Positions 54,552 through 64,000 of a DNA stretch of 64,000 bases are shown one piece after another. The position numbers were made by a program, and so were the translations under genes. The DNA lies in assembly GCA_903772945.1 (NCBI GenBank), contig CAICTM010000269.1, positions 1 to 64,000 on the forward strand. Reading direction: 5' to 3'. This stretch comes from Seminavis robusta (lineage: Eukaryota > Bacillariophyta > Bacillariophyceae > Naviculales > Naviculaceae). Numbering within the stretch: the stretch's first letter is position 1; each line of letters opens with the position of its first letter. The notes below the pieces were generated by a model. It searched no databases. It was not told the DNA's origin and was given only the letters and a program-made list of their open reading frames with translations.

Positions 54552-55308
54552 CGGTGAACGAATGCTGTTGGCTTCCTCAAGTGCTAGCTAGTACGCACGG
54601 TAGACATGTATGTGTGTGTGTGTGTGTGTGTGTGTACATGTATGTATGGAGGTTGTCTCTCTAGCTCTTTTAGGCAACCGGTACCAGTACTAGTACTGCA
54701 CAGTAGATCTACCAAATGCGCTATCATAGCATAGTACGGTTTCTTCTGCTGTGGAACCATGACTGAATGTCCACCGTTTGTGCTAAAGAACCCCTACCCC
54801 TACCATCCCTCCTTCACAAGCTGCAAACAACCTTTACGACACAACGCAGCCTGAAGGAATTGGACTGATTCTTAAAAAAAACACATTCTTCTACAAAAGA
54901 CAGCTCAGTGGTTGGTGCTCCCGACTCCCGACTCCCGATCGCTCCTACAACCAAAGGACTGTGACGAGAGACCACCTTTGAGGCAGGGCTGTGACCACTG
55001 AGAACGACATGCTTTTATCAAAAGAACTTGCAAGTGTATGATGAGGCTGGTTTGTGGCCAGCAATAGGAGCCGGACTGAAAGAGACCACCTTTTTTGGAA
55101 GGACTGGGACTGAGAGCGACCACTGAGCGATATGGCTGTGCGCAGGGAGGAGCTGAGCTGCACTTGACACCTTGATTAGTCTAGGAGGACTGAGCAACAT
55201 TGCTAAAGAAAGTTGTATGTTAGCTAGCTTGCTTCCTCCTCCAGGTAAGATCTAATACAATGACTGCATCGGGTGAGGAGGACTGAGAGGAATAAGAGGA
55301 CCCGTTCT
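54552..55308. other. Intergenic with a weak direct repeat and (TG)n
   Basis: Holds a (TG)12 microsatellite (54611-54634). Two degenerate direct copies of a GAGACCACCTTT...GACCACTGAG block occur about 117 bp apart (54957-55016 and 55074-55135). No gene seen. Confidence 0.4.
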
Positions 55309-55660
55309 GGACCGTCCGACGTTTTTCGCTCAGGCTTTAAAACTCGACACGACTGACCCCAGTACAATTAAGGGCTTGTTTTTTAAGGGCTTGTTTAGGG
55401 GCTTGTTGAAGCTTTAGGGGTTTGTTTTAAGGGCTTGTTTATTTAGAGGCTTGTTTGCTCCTGATAATGGCTTGTTCTATGGAGTTTACACGAAGGCTTA
55501 AGGGTTTGTTGTGAGAACTTAAGGGCTTGTTTTTAAGGGTTTGTTTTTTAAGGGCTTGTTTAAGGGCTTGTTTAAGATTTAAGGGCTTGTTTAAGGGCTT
55601 GTTTCCAGTCGTGGCAATTTGAAGTTTTTTAAATCCTGAGTGAAAAACGTTGGACGGTCC
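55309..55660. mobile_element. TIR element (352 bp) with AAGGGCTTGTTT minisatellite
   Basis: Left end GGACCGTCCGACGTTTTTCG and right end CGTTGGACGGTCC are inverted copies for about 30 bp (through CTCAGG and TTTAAAA), with three or four mismatches. The interior is a G/T-biased minisatellite of a 12-14 bp unit, AAGGGCTTGTTT, with about a dozen full or partial copies, all in one orientation. No coding potential. Probably a non-autonomous DNA transposon. Confidence 0.8.
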
Positions 55661-55959
55661 TGGAGAACTCCAAGCGGTACGTTATTATGGCTCAAGAGCT
55701 GGCTCAAGGCTCAAGCTAGCTCGCTTCACTAACCTTTACACACACTACTCAATACGCAAGGCTCTTGAGCGACCGTCCACAAGCCACAAGCCCACAAAAA
55801 TTTCATGAAAACACACAGCAGTCTACTAGCTAGTTTTGCTAGTACCGGTTCGGTTCTCCCCCAAGCTCCCGCACGTTTCGTCTCCACTCAAACACACTTA
55901 CTTTTTAAAAATAAGGGGGGGATTAGAGTAGGGAAATTATCTACGGAAGCCAGCCAGGG

Positions 55960-56832
55960 CCAGGCTTAAGCAAAGAACAGTCGGAATTCAGGACTAGGTT
56001 CTGTGGGATCAGGGGCAAGAAAGTGAGGACCAGTACGGGGGCCAAATGGTTTGGCTTTGCGAGATCCACGGAGACATGGACATAAATGGTAGCTTTCACA
56101 AGGGCAATTGAGATACGGGTCTGCATGAAAAACATCATTTGAGAGTAGGAAAACTGAGTTTTGGAGGCAGTAGCAGAAGCAAGCCGTTGTAAAAGAATCT
56201 TGGCTTGGGGGGAAGCATGCCATCCACAAAAAACAAAGGGATGGAAGGAAGCCGATTGAGTCGCACGCTGCTTTATATTTGGAAATTTTGTCGCGTTCTT
56301 GTTTGGTTAACACTTTGACGGGATCTTTGTTTCGGTAAGAGGCACAGTCCAAATCATGACACGTACGTCAATAATAGCGTATACCACGTTCGAACAAGCG
56401 CGAATGGAAAGATCACCACGTAAGAGCTCGGGGGCTGGAGGGATTGAGAGGGGGGAGAGGGAGGTAAGGTGGAAATTGGGTGCCGGCAGGGATGTAGGGC
56501 GGGAACAGATTGAAGGGGTGGTTCTGATTTGACGCTAGAGGAACCAAAGATTCACACGCAATAGAACCAGTTCATGCGGATTTCATTATGGCGACGGATG
56601 ATTAAGCCGCCATGTTTGCAATCCAAAGCATGTGGAACGCTGAAGGGACCAGTACAGCCATCACAGAGAGCTGGAAGAGCTGGGGGGACCGAACCGGAAA
56701 AAAAGAGCATCGCGCCATTCTTGAGCAGGGAGGTGAGTGCATTTGGCAATATCGGGCATGACCGCAAGCCATGGGCCAGTGCAACGACTGCGATTGAGGC
56801 GTGACTGCTCAGCCGGAGTGAGAGTGGCTTGT
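55960..56832 (-). pseudogene. Non-LTR (RTE-like) reverse transcriptase, C-terminal remnant
   Basis: On the minus strand, pieces in shifting frames match the region downstream of reverse transcriptase in the elements often annotated as retrotransposon RT in stramenopiles: TLTPAEQSRLNRSRCTGPWL, LPAQEWRDALFFRFG, then after a frame change CDGC-type GPFSVPHALDCKHGGLI and RRHNEIR, later DPVKVLTKQERDKISKYKAA, FHPFV, AKILLQRLASATA, QTRISIALVKAT. CX2C...H...C marks a zinc-binding end domain. At least three frame breaks. The left end of the next inverted-repeat element begins about 20 bp from its upstream edge. Confidence 0.7.
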
Positions 56833-56850
56833 CCTGTCCACGAAGACAGA

Positions 56851-57620
56851 GGACCGATTAGTCATGTTTACTATAGAAAATACAGTACTATACTACCCCT
56901 GTACCGTGTGGTACAGATCCTACACGGCTACGACACACATACCACACGCTCCGTATGTAGCGTGTGGTAGGCGATTCTACACGCCTACCAAAGGCTACAT
57001 ACGGAGCGTGTGGTACAAAGCCTACACGAAAACGACTGACGTCAGTCGAATCCAATGAGTAACACGACTGACGTCAGTCGAATCCAATGAGTCAAATCGC
57101 GCGCGCGATTCGATTTGAATCAAGGCAAGGCAGAACACCTATTTTTAAGATATCGCATATTTTCTTCTCACCCTTGTTTTAAGATACTTCGAAAGGGTAC
57201 TTCCGTACCTACATGTATTTGTACATAATCCCCTCTGGAGCCCATTTGACTGGTGACTTTTACGGGTACCACAACTCAAAACATGTGCAACTAGATGCTC
57301 TTGCCCAGACTAGCTTAACCCTCCTCCTTCTCCCCTCTGGAGCCCCTTCAACTAATCACTTTTACGGGTACCACAACTCAAAACATGTGCAACTAGATGC
57401 TCTTGCCCAGACTAGCTTTAACCCTCCTCCTTCTCCCCTCTGGAGCCCTTCAACAATCACTTTTACGGGTACCACAACTCACAAACATGTGCAACTAGAT
57501 CTCTTGCAGACTAGCTTAACCCTCCTCCTTCTCCCTCTGGAGCCCCTTCAACTAATCACTTGCACGCTACAGAGGTAGTATAGTACTGTATTTGCTATAG
57601 TAAACATGACTAATCGGTCC
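56851..57620. mobile_element. TIR element with ~60-bp inverted ends and internal 120-bp tandem units
   Basis: Ends GGACCGATTAGTCATGTTTA and TAAACATGACTAATCGGTCC are exact reverse complements, and similarity continues inward through TACTATA and CAGTACTATACTACC. Inside are three tandem units of about 120 bp (57230-57560), each with TTTTACGGGTACCACAACTC, ACATGTGCAACTAGAT, GACTAGCTT and CTCTGGAGCCC. It also holds perfect palindromes: CGACTGACGTCAGTCG twice (57033-57048, 57065-57080) and AATCGCGCGCGCGATT (57095-57110). No coding sequence. Confidence 0.75.
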
Positions 57621-58502
57621 GACAGCTTCGTGGAAGGGTACCCGTAAAAGTGATTAGTTGAAGGGGCTCCAGAGGGGAGAAGGATGAGGGTTAAGCTAGT
57701 CTGGACAAAGGCATCTAGTTGCACATGTTTTGAGTTGCGGTACCCGTAAAAGTCACCAGTCAAATGCGCTCCAGAGGGGATTATGTAGATACGGTACGTA
57801 CCCTTTCAAAGTATCTTAAAACAAGGGTTGGAATGAAACGTGCGTTATCTTAAAAATGGGTGTGCCGCATCGACTGACGTCGGGCGCAGTGCGCGCACCT
57901 CTACGTGCAAACGTGTAGAGAGCTACATACGTAGTGCACGTAGGCTTTCTACACGGCTGTAGAAAGCCTACGTGCAATAGGTATGTAGTGTGCACGTAGG
58001 CTTTCTACACGGCTGTAGGATTTGTACTTGCACGCTACAGAGGTAGTATAGTACTGTATTTGCTATAGTAAACATGACTAATCGGTCCGACAGCTTCGTG
58101 GAAGGGTACCCGTAAAAGTGATTAGTTGAAGGGGCTCCAGAGGGGAGAAGGAGGAGCGTTAAGCTAGTCTGGGCAAGAGCATCTAGTTGCACATGTTTTG
58201 AGTTGTGGTACCCGTAAAAGTCACCAGTCAAATGCACTCCAGAGGGGATTATGTATGTTCAAGTAGGTACGGTATGTACCCTTTCGAAATAGCTTAAAAC
58301 AAGGGTTGGAGGCAAAATTGCGTTATCTTAAAATTGGGTGTGTCGCTAAGCTGTGCGCGCCAGTCGCACGGCACTTCTACGGCACATCCAACTGCACGCT
58401 ACGTATGTACCGTGCTGTAGCCGTGCGCTAGTCGTGTAGGATTTGTACCGCACGCTACAGAGGTAGTATAGTACTGTATTTGCTATAGTAAACATGACTA
58501 AT
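57563..58502. repeat. Direct repeats of inverted element arms
   Basis: The block from 57563 to about 57868 recurs at about 58029-58347, a period near 466 bp, and a third partial copy of its start lies at 58452-58502. Each block begins with the TACAGAGGTAGTATAGTACT end sequence and carries the 120-bp unit of the preceding element in the opposite orientation. Left and right parts of the cluster can thus pair over several hundred bases. Likely nested insertions or rolling duplication of one family. Confidence 0.75.
57935..57976. repeat. Perfect 18-bp hairpin
   Basis: TGCACGTAGGCTTTCTAC, six-base loop ACGGCT, then its exact complement. Half of the stem is repeated again at 57990-58010. Lies between the two direct-repeat blocks. 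Confidence 0.85.
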
Positions 58503-59069
58503 AGGTGGTGAGCCCAGGGTCTCGAAAGCCGCTTGGTAGGCATCGTGATGAAAAATTAATTTTTAAAAAATCCAGATAGCTCACATTCCGCAAGCGAGAA
58601 AATCCTGTACTTGCTTCGTCAACCCGGTAATAGCTTCGAAAAGAAGCTACTCCTGTACGCTCACTCGCTTCATCATTGCTTTGTTCCGGAGGGTCTTTGG
58701 TAGTGTCCGCTGCCCTTAGCTAAGATATTTGTTTTAATGGAAGTCATCTCACCACCACTAATTATTCATGATCTAGGTAGCAAGCAAGGTAGCTGCTACT
58801 GTAGCTGGAGCCACCAGATATCTTTTCTCCAGCCCACAGTTTTCCAGGTGTTCAAATAAACATTAGATTTTGTGAAGCTCCTCCTAAGGAATCCACAACT
58901 TCTGTTGCTCCTGGAAGCAAGCAACATACAATTTAAAATACATTTGCGTGGTGGTGTTCAAGGATCTCCTCCCCCCTACCCAGCCTCTTCACGAGCTGAT
59001 TTTGTGTACTAGCTAGTTCCACTCCACATCCTAGCTAGTAATACTGGTAGTACATCTGCAAGTGCAGGG
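58503..59069. other. Intergenic
   Basis: About 570 bp after the repeat cluster; no supported gene or repeat. Confidence 0.35.
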
Positions 59070-60250
59070 ATGATGGCTTCAACCAACTCTAGCATTCGTC
59101 GTGGGCCCCATGGTTCGGCTGTACCGGTATCAGAGCTGCACAGCGGAAAGTGGACCATGGAAGAAAAAAACTATGCAGATACATTGGTCAAAGAGTTCCA
59201 AGCAGGAACACTCTCTATCAAGGAAGGAGTCAGCCTTCGTCGCTTCCTTTCACAACCGTTGAACTGTTCTTGCAAGTGTCTCAAGAAGAAGTCAAGAGTC
59301 GGAAAGAAAGTCTTCAAGAACTAGAGCATCAGTACAAGGAGAGCCTGAAGGTTCTCAAGATGGTGGAAGAATCCAGACAGGTTCCTTCGGGTACAATGAC
59401 AGGTCTTCTTGGGTCCGACAAGGCTTCTACTGCTTATCCTCACCGTGTCAATCATACCTACCATGCTTCTTTCCGGACTCCACCACCAGCTTTGCCTGAG
59501 CTCGATCTGACGTGGGGAAGCAACCTTTTTCCAGAACCACCCCTCGCGCTACGCCATCAGCATACCATCATCACGTCTGGTCACGACCCTGATGAAATCT
59601 CCGCTCGAAGAATGAGATTGGCTCACTTGAAAGCGCAAGTCTTGTTGGGCACTAGCTAGTGCTCGAACTCCCGTTGATGCTGACCGGACTCAATGGCCAC
59701 GCTTTCAGTTGCAGGCCTTCCAGAGTGTCGAGGCCAACACAGGAAGCATCCCCGTGACTGCTGCAGCAGTGAATGGTTCTCTGGTTGCGGGACGGAACCC
59801 TTGGGCCCTAGCGCACATTGGCAACAGCTCCGCGACGACTCCGATTTCAAACGGGCCAACCGTTGTCATGTCCCCCGCCATACCGATACCGGTACCGGGT
59901 CCGTCACCAGACTTGTTCGCGGGGCTTATTTGGGCGCCGCAAGTCGTCAGCATAGCGCAATGATCCACGAGATGCAGGGCAAGGCTGCGATCCTCCCTGT
60001 CACTCTGGCAACTTTACACCCCACGGCATCTGGTGGTTCCACATCTTGTCCCGTTCCAAAGATGAAGCCTCCACAAAAAGCAGAGCAGAATGCTTTGATC
60101 ATTGAAGCGTTGAGGAGTCGTGAAGCCACTGGTAGAGGTGCCGACAACGGCAGCAAACGAAAATGGCCGTGCAGCAGCTTGGTCGATGGGCTCCGGGACA
60201 GCAGACCAACCGCGCCGTTCCAGAAATATTCGGGCTTACGTGACTATTAG
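59070..60250 (+). pseudogene. Decayed inverted paralogue of the gene at 51.5-52.5 kb
   Basis: From the ATG at 59070 the frame reads ELHSGKWTMEEKNYADTLVK, FQAGTLSIKEGVSLRRFL and LNCS, matching the intact copy, then runs into CKCLKKKSRVGKKVFKN and a stop. The homologous text resumes in the next frame as SQEEVKSRKESLQELEHQY and KESLKVLKMVEESRQ. The segment encoding PKRISKKFEG through the Lys/Arg block (about 20 codons) is deleted at that point. Downstream, ARRMRLAHLKAQ still resembles the helix region, then further frames break up to about 60250. So a deletion plus frameshift removed the domain core. Confidence 0.7.
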
Positions 60251-60343
60251 AATTCACACCTAGCAGCATAAGGACACATGTCGTATAAGATGCACATGTT
60301 ATTCGTTTTCTAGTTTGCTAGGCGAATCAGAGGACCGCACTAG

Positions 60344-61392
60344 CTAGTTGAAATTCGCCCCTCGACCGACAGGAATAGTCACTCTCTTACGTTCTGGCAT
60401 GGTGATTCCTATGTCCTTGGATGCGGCAGCCGAGGGGCTCAGCATTTTGAGATCAGCCTTCATCTTCCGCAATTCATTCTCAACCTCCGACGACTGCTCT
60501 AAGAGACGAAATTCCGATTCCATGGACATGTCTGGGATGAGAGTTAGGTCGGTGGACGCTTCTGCAGCAGCTTCCAAAGCTTCGACCTTTTCCTCCATAC
60601 GCGTGAAAGCGCTCATCGAATTCTTGCCTCCTCCGAGACCACTAAGCATGTCATTGACCTGCTGCATGCTCTTTGCAGTTCTAGCGCGCGCAATCAATTG
60701 CTCTTTCTTGCTCGTGGCCTCTTTGATCTTGTTCTCCAAACTCATCATTGCATCGTACATCTTATCGCTGGCTAGACGTTGAGTCTCCAACTGATTTTCA
60801 AGTGCCATGGACTTGTCTACAAACGCTTGGCGGCGGCCGAGCGCCTCACGAGCCAATCCCTCGTTGCCCTTGCGCAAGGCTAAGTTGGCTCGCACGTACC
60901 AAGCTTCTCCATCAGCATCGGCTTGATCCTTTTGGCGTTGCAAACGTCGTTGCCTGGCAGTGGTTTCGGCATATGTCTGACGAATCTTGACGAGATCAGT
61001 CTGCGAAGATCGAACAGGCACCAGCAGTAAGAATACTGCAGAGGATACGCAAACAGCCAGCTGGGGTGCTTAACTGGGGAGGCGCAGCAACTTACCTGCA
61101 TGTCATCAACAGCCTGGACAATAACTTTCTCAGGGTCCTCCAAGCCTGAGACAATCTTGTTCACATTGGCATTGAAGACTCTCACAAACCGATCAAAGAG
61201 ATTGCCTTGCATGGCCAAACTGGTATGAGCTGCCCTGGTGCGTGGTCCGGCAGTAACACTGTTGATGCCGGGAACGTACGTTGTTTTGGCTGCTATTGGG
61301 CCGCTGACAGGTACGAAGCCTTGAACGACAGCACCGTGACAGATAAAGGAAAGGACGATTGGGGACAGCGAAGAAGTAACAGAGAGCTTCAT
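60344..61392 (-). CDS. vipp1: VIPP1/PspA (IM30) membrane-remodelling protein, plastid-targeted
   Basis: 317 residues in two exons: 61392-61096 and 61000-60344 (intron GTAAGT...TCGCAG, phase 0). N-terminus MKLSVTSSLSPIVLSFICHG...VQGFVP is a signal peptide ending before Phe, the heterokont plastid import signal, followed by a transit-like stretch. The mature part begins GNLFDRFVRVFNANVNKIVS and EDPEKVIVQAVDDMQ, the amphipathic helix and helix 1 of the PspA/VIPP1 family, and continues as long charged helices (LVKIRQTYAETTARQRRL, GLAREALGRRQAF, SMQQVNDMLSGLG). These ESCRT-III relatives assemble on thylakoid or envelope membranes and are needed for thylakoid upkeep. The end, after the acidic helix, is short and basic. 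Start chosen by the targeting signal. Confidence 0.88.
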
Positions 61393-62642
61393 GGTGGAAC
61401 TTCTTTGAAACTTCTTTGAAACTTTTTAAAATGTTGTTTTGCTTGCAATTTTATTTTGAGGAATTCTTGAAATATGAGAACAACGAAGCTGTTGCTTTCT
61501 TTGCAGAGGCATATGAATGCTCTCATTTTACGACTGATTGGATTGTTCGCCAGGAATCGATTGCCACGAAGCGATTGGTTTTGTGATCTTTTGTTCCCTA
61601 CATAGACTAGTCTAGCTAACTAGCTAGCTAGTTGCTCGATCTGGGCCACAAGATAAGAGCGAAAAACGCCACGCGGCAGCCAAATTGGTAAGGTACTTGC
61701 AGTATCGTGGGAGTAAAAAACATCCCACTGTCGCCCCGGTAACAATGTGCGACCCAAAGCTCTCTCGGTACGTGTACCTACGGTAGCTAGACTACTGTAT
61801 TCAGTGGTAGCCAAAGTCAGAGCTTTACGCACTCCCGTTGACTGGATGATGCCACGGTGTTTTGGATGTCGCTCAGCACCCACACAACCAGTACCAGTAC
61901 CTACCCTCACCGCGTCATCACGCGTGCTCTCGTTGAAGCACAAGGTACCAGGTACCGATTTACTCATATGAAGCAGCTGCGCTGGATTCTAACCTCACTT
62001 CACTACATGTATGATGCCAACACAGAAATGCCGTACCGGTAGTTGTCGGTGCTGAGTGCTCCAAGGTCCAGGACAGCAGTACGATGTACCGGTATTTATA
62101 ACGAGGAGGTTAACGTTGACATCATTGACGAGTCTCTCTTGGAAAGCATTGCCCCCGTGGAATTTGCGTTCGATTCTCTCAAGGATGGTACATGTAGCTG
62201 GAACATGTTGGGTTCCATGTCTGATTTCGATGTGCCCTGTGTCGACGTCTAGCTACTAAACTGTGTAGTGCCTGAACCGGTACCAGATTGGAGAGCGAAG
62301 GGTAAAAGCGCTGGAACACGGTCCACAAGTACATAAATCATTACATTCAACTTCCATGAAGTTTCTTTGCCAGTTATCCATGCCTCTACCACTAGCCACC
62401 ATGTACAGTCGTACGATGTACGAGCCTTTCCATCAGCACTCACAGTATGCACTGCTTATTCTTTGCAGCAATGCATGAAGAATGAAGCTGTGCTATTTAA
62501 AAATGAAAAGCCAATAATGCGTTAAGTCTTTTTTCTAGCTAGGCTTGTCCAAAACCGACAACAGACAACAGACCACAGACATTCGACCCACCACAACAGC
62601 AACCTGTAGTCTACTCAGTAGTCTATATCCGGATTTGTTGCA
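61393..62642. other. Divergent intergenic region with one possible small ORF
   Basis: 1.25 kb between VIPP1 and the glycosyltransferase. A 115-codon minus-strand frame with an ATG at 61967 (end 61620) reads GRQWDVFYSHDTASTLPIWL near its C-terminus and is the best candidate for a small unrecognised gene, but evidence is only composition and a true ATG. CTAGCTAG run at 61615-61630; TACCGGTA words at 62033 and 62087. Confidence 0.35.
61620..61967 (-). CDS. Possible small protein, unrecognised
   Basis: 115 codons, ATG at 61967, TGA-free to 61620. N-terminal half has no recognisable fold; the C-terminal part PIWLPRGVFRSYLVAQIEQL is amphipathic. Could equally be chance in a region with few stops. 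Confidence 0.25.
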   Translation of the reverse strand: MSKSVPGTLCFNESTRDDAVRVGTGTGCVGAERHPKHRGIIQSTGVRKALTLATTEYSSLATVGTRTERALGRTLLPGRQWDVFYSHDTASTLPIWLPRGVFRSYLVAQIEQLAS

Positions 62643-64000
62643 ATGGGAATGTTGGTCTCTGCGATTGATGTGCTGGTGGGATGTTTCTTTGCAGCGTGGC
62701 TCTCTCTGATTGTGTACTTTGCAGATGGCGACATCAATAGACCTTTAAAGCTCGAGATCCATCCTCAGCATCTGGGCCCAATTTCCCGGCCCAGTAGTAG
62801 CGCTAGTGCTAGTGCTAGTGCTAGTGCTAGTAGTAGTACTAGTGGTCCCTTGACAGTGCTGGAGATCAGCGAGTACTTGTCTGGTTGGATTTCTGATCTT
62901 CACGCTCACTTGGCGTTGTCTAAAAAGGCGAAAGCAGAAGGGATTTGGGAGGCTTTCCACAATTTCACCGCGCACACGCTCTACCCGTGGGATCAAAAGT
63001 ACCTGCAGCGAATGCCGCCTAGAAGACACGACGGATCCATATTCCTCAGCCTAGCTTCCTACAGAGACGAAAACTGCCTCGCCACCATGTCACAAGCCTA
63101 CCAAAAGGCAAAATATGCGGACAAACTGTTCGTCGGACTCATACAACAAAGATGCTACAAAGACTGCAGAACGGGAATCATGGAGGATGGAAAATCTAGA
63201 CCACAGCCGGAACCAGATCCGGATTGTCACAAAGACTTTTGTGCTTCCACCATTGGAAAGCCTCACTGTCAAGCAGGAAGAATAAGAGCATTGCATATAC
63301 AAGAACCGGATTCTTTGGGACCTTACATGGCCAGATACTTTGCATCCAAACTATGGAGTGGAGAAGAGTGGTTCATGCAAATTGATAGCCACATGACATT
63401 TGCTCAGGATTGGGACCACATATCCATTGATGGACTACAAAAAGCACCATCACAAAAACCGGTAAGACACCAAGCAAACCCTTCTATTATTTACAGTATC
63501 GGTACATTGCCACTCGGACTGACTACTAATAGTCTGTATTGACACCTACCGTACCTGCATCAGGTTCTCAGCCACTATCCTCCCCCCCATCTGCAAGATC
63601 TCAAGCAATTTGAAACAAAGCCCTCTTCCAGAATATGTGGACCCATATTCACTTCGGAAACTATTCGTCTAGAAGGCAGTCTGGTGAGCTTCTTTTGTTA
63701 TACATGTACATGTAGTGTGCAAGCACACTCAATCATGACATTGCTGTGCTCACTCACAAGCAACTCCTGGCACTTTCTTATTTCTTTCATTCATTTATTT
63801 ATTCCTCTTATCGAGCAGGTCTACGACCATGAAAAATTGTCAACCCCACGTTTCTCACCGTTTACTGGAGCGGGCTACTTTGTGGCGCATTCATCATTCC
63901 TAAAAGAAGTACCTTTTGATCCATTCTTGCCATGGATCTTCATGGGAGAAGAAATCATCATGAGCAGTAGACTATGGACGTCAGGATATGACATGTTCTC
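62643..64000 (+). CDS. Skp1-type GlcNAc-transferase (GT60), 5' part
   Basis: Three exons seen: 62643-63461, 63564-63683, 63819 to beyond 64000 (introns GTAAGA...ATCAG and GTGAGC...GAGCAG, both phase 0). An N-terminal membrane segment (about residues 6-27) precedes a Ser/Ala run encoded by an AGTGCT repeat (62790-62838). Then the glycosyltransferase core: DGSIFLSLASYRDENCLATM, ADKLFVGLIQQRC, LGPYMARYFASKLWSGEEWF, MQIDSHMTFAQDWD, where Asp-Ser-His is the metal-binding DxH site, and in exon 3 GAGYFVAHSSFLKEVPFDP and FMGEEIIMSSRLWTSGYDMF. This matches the Dictyostelium Skp1 hydroxyproline GlcNAc-transferase (GNT1) family. In that amoeba the enzyme acts in the cytosol on Skp1; a membrane anchor here would suggest a secretory-pathway substrate instead. 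The gene runs off the window. Confidence 0.82.

Noticed and set aside
55330-55615. Regular short repeats resembling a CRISPR array
   Set aside because: Units are contiguous without unique spacers and lie between inverted ends in eukaryotic DNA; it is a minisatellite in a transposon.
1-64000. tRNA, rRNA or other RNA genes
   Set aside because: I looked for cloverleaf T-arm signals and found none convincing; a covariance search would be needed to exclude them.

Overview
This is nuclear DNA of a eukaryote, most probably a diatom. The genes are widely spaced on both strands and carry short GT-AG introns. Two proteins (acetolactate synthase and a VIPP1/PspA protein) open with a heterokont-type bipartite plastid presequence, a signal peptide cut just before a Phe. 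Several families typical of diatom genomes sit side by side: a bifunctional nucleotide cyclase/phosphodiesterase, a 7TM receptor-like protein, a DUF6824-type protein, an ERGIC/PDI fusion, a CEMIP-like G8 protein and giant-virus-style short ankyrin repeats. Species cannot be read from the sequence; a raphid pennate diatom is a guess. Splice joins given here come from reading frame, consensus sites and family alignment from memory, not from transcripts.

Layout. 1-1.7 kb: 5' part of a Copia-type LTR retrotransposon (minus). 2.0-4.1 kb: membrane-anchored GH5-like protein lacking both catalytic Glu residues (plus). 4.6-7.1 kb: plastid acetolactate synthase (minus). 8.8-11.4 kb: ferric reductase/NOX-type flavocytochrome (plus). 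12.5-18.6 kb: receptor cyclase/phosphodiesterase with 22 exons, including a 9-nt exon (plus). 19.1-21.4 kb: ER PDI-like protein (plus). 21.6-23.6 kb: an orphan two-repeat protein and a low-complexity protein (both minus). 25.8-28.7 kb: large low-complexity protein (plus). 29.0-29.9 kb: secreted DUF6174-like twin-domain protein (minus). 30.9-33.4 kb: ankyrin pseudogene, a 1-kb fold-back element and two abutting MITE-like repeats. 34.3-41.8 kb: DUF6824-type protein (plus), a protein with an RNase-H1-N (viroplasmin-like) domain (minus) and an AlkB-like 2OG oxygenase (minus). 42.5-44.8 kb: 7TM receptor-like gene with a frameshift (plus). 46-49.9 kb: CEMIP-like G8/beta-helix protein (plus). 50-51.3 kb: omega-like GST (plus). 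51.5-52.5 kb: diatom family protein (minus), whose decayed paralogue lies inverted at 59.1-60.3 kb. Between the two copies are at least three terminal-inverted-repeat elements and a non-LTR reverse transcriptase remnant. 60.3-61.4 kb: VIPP1 (minus). 62.6 kb to the end: Skp1-type GlcNAc transferase (plus, cut by the window end).

There is no operon logic. The cyclase/PDE and the 7TM receptor could both serve signalling, and the ALS and VIPP1 proteins serve the plastid, but nothing in the sequence couples them. The most striking points are the intron-shredded cyclase block with near-uniform introns and a 9-nt exon carrying catalytic PDE residues, the catalytically dead GH5-like ectodomain, and a set of unrelated inverted-repeat elements that each carry their own short tandem word. 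Short palindromes (TACCGGTA, CTAGCTAG, ACTAGT) occur at high density in intergenic DNA and also inside exons.
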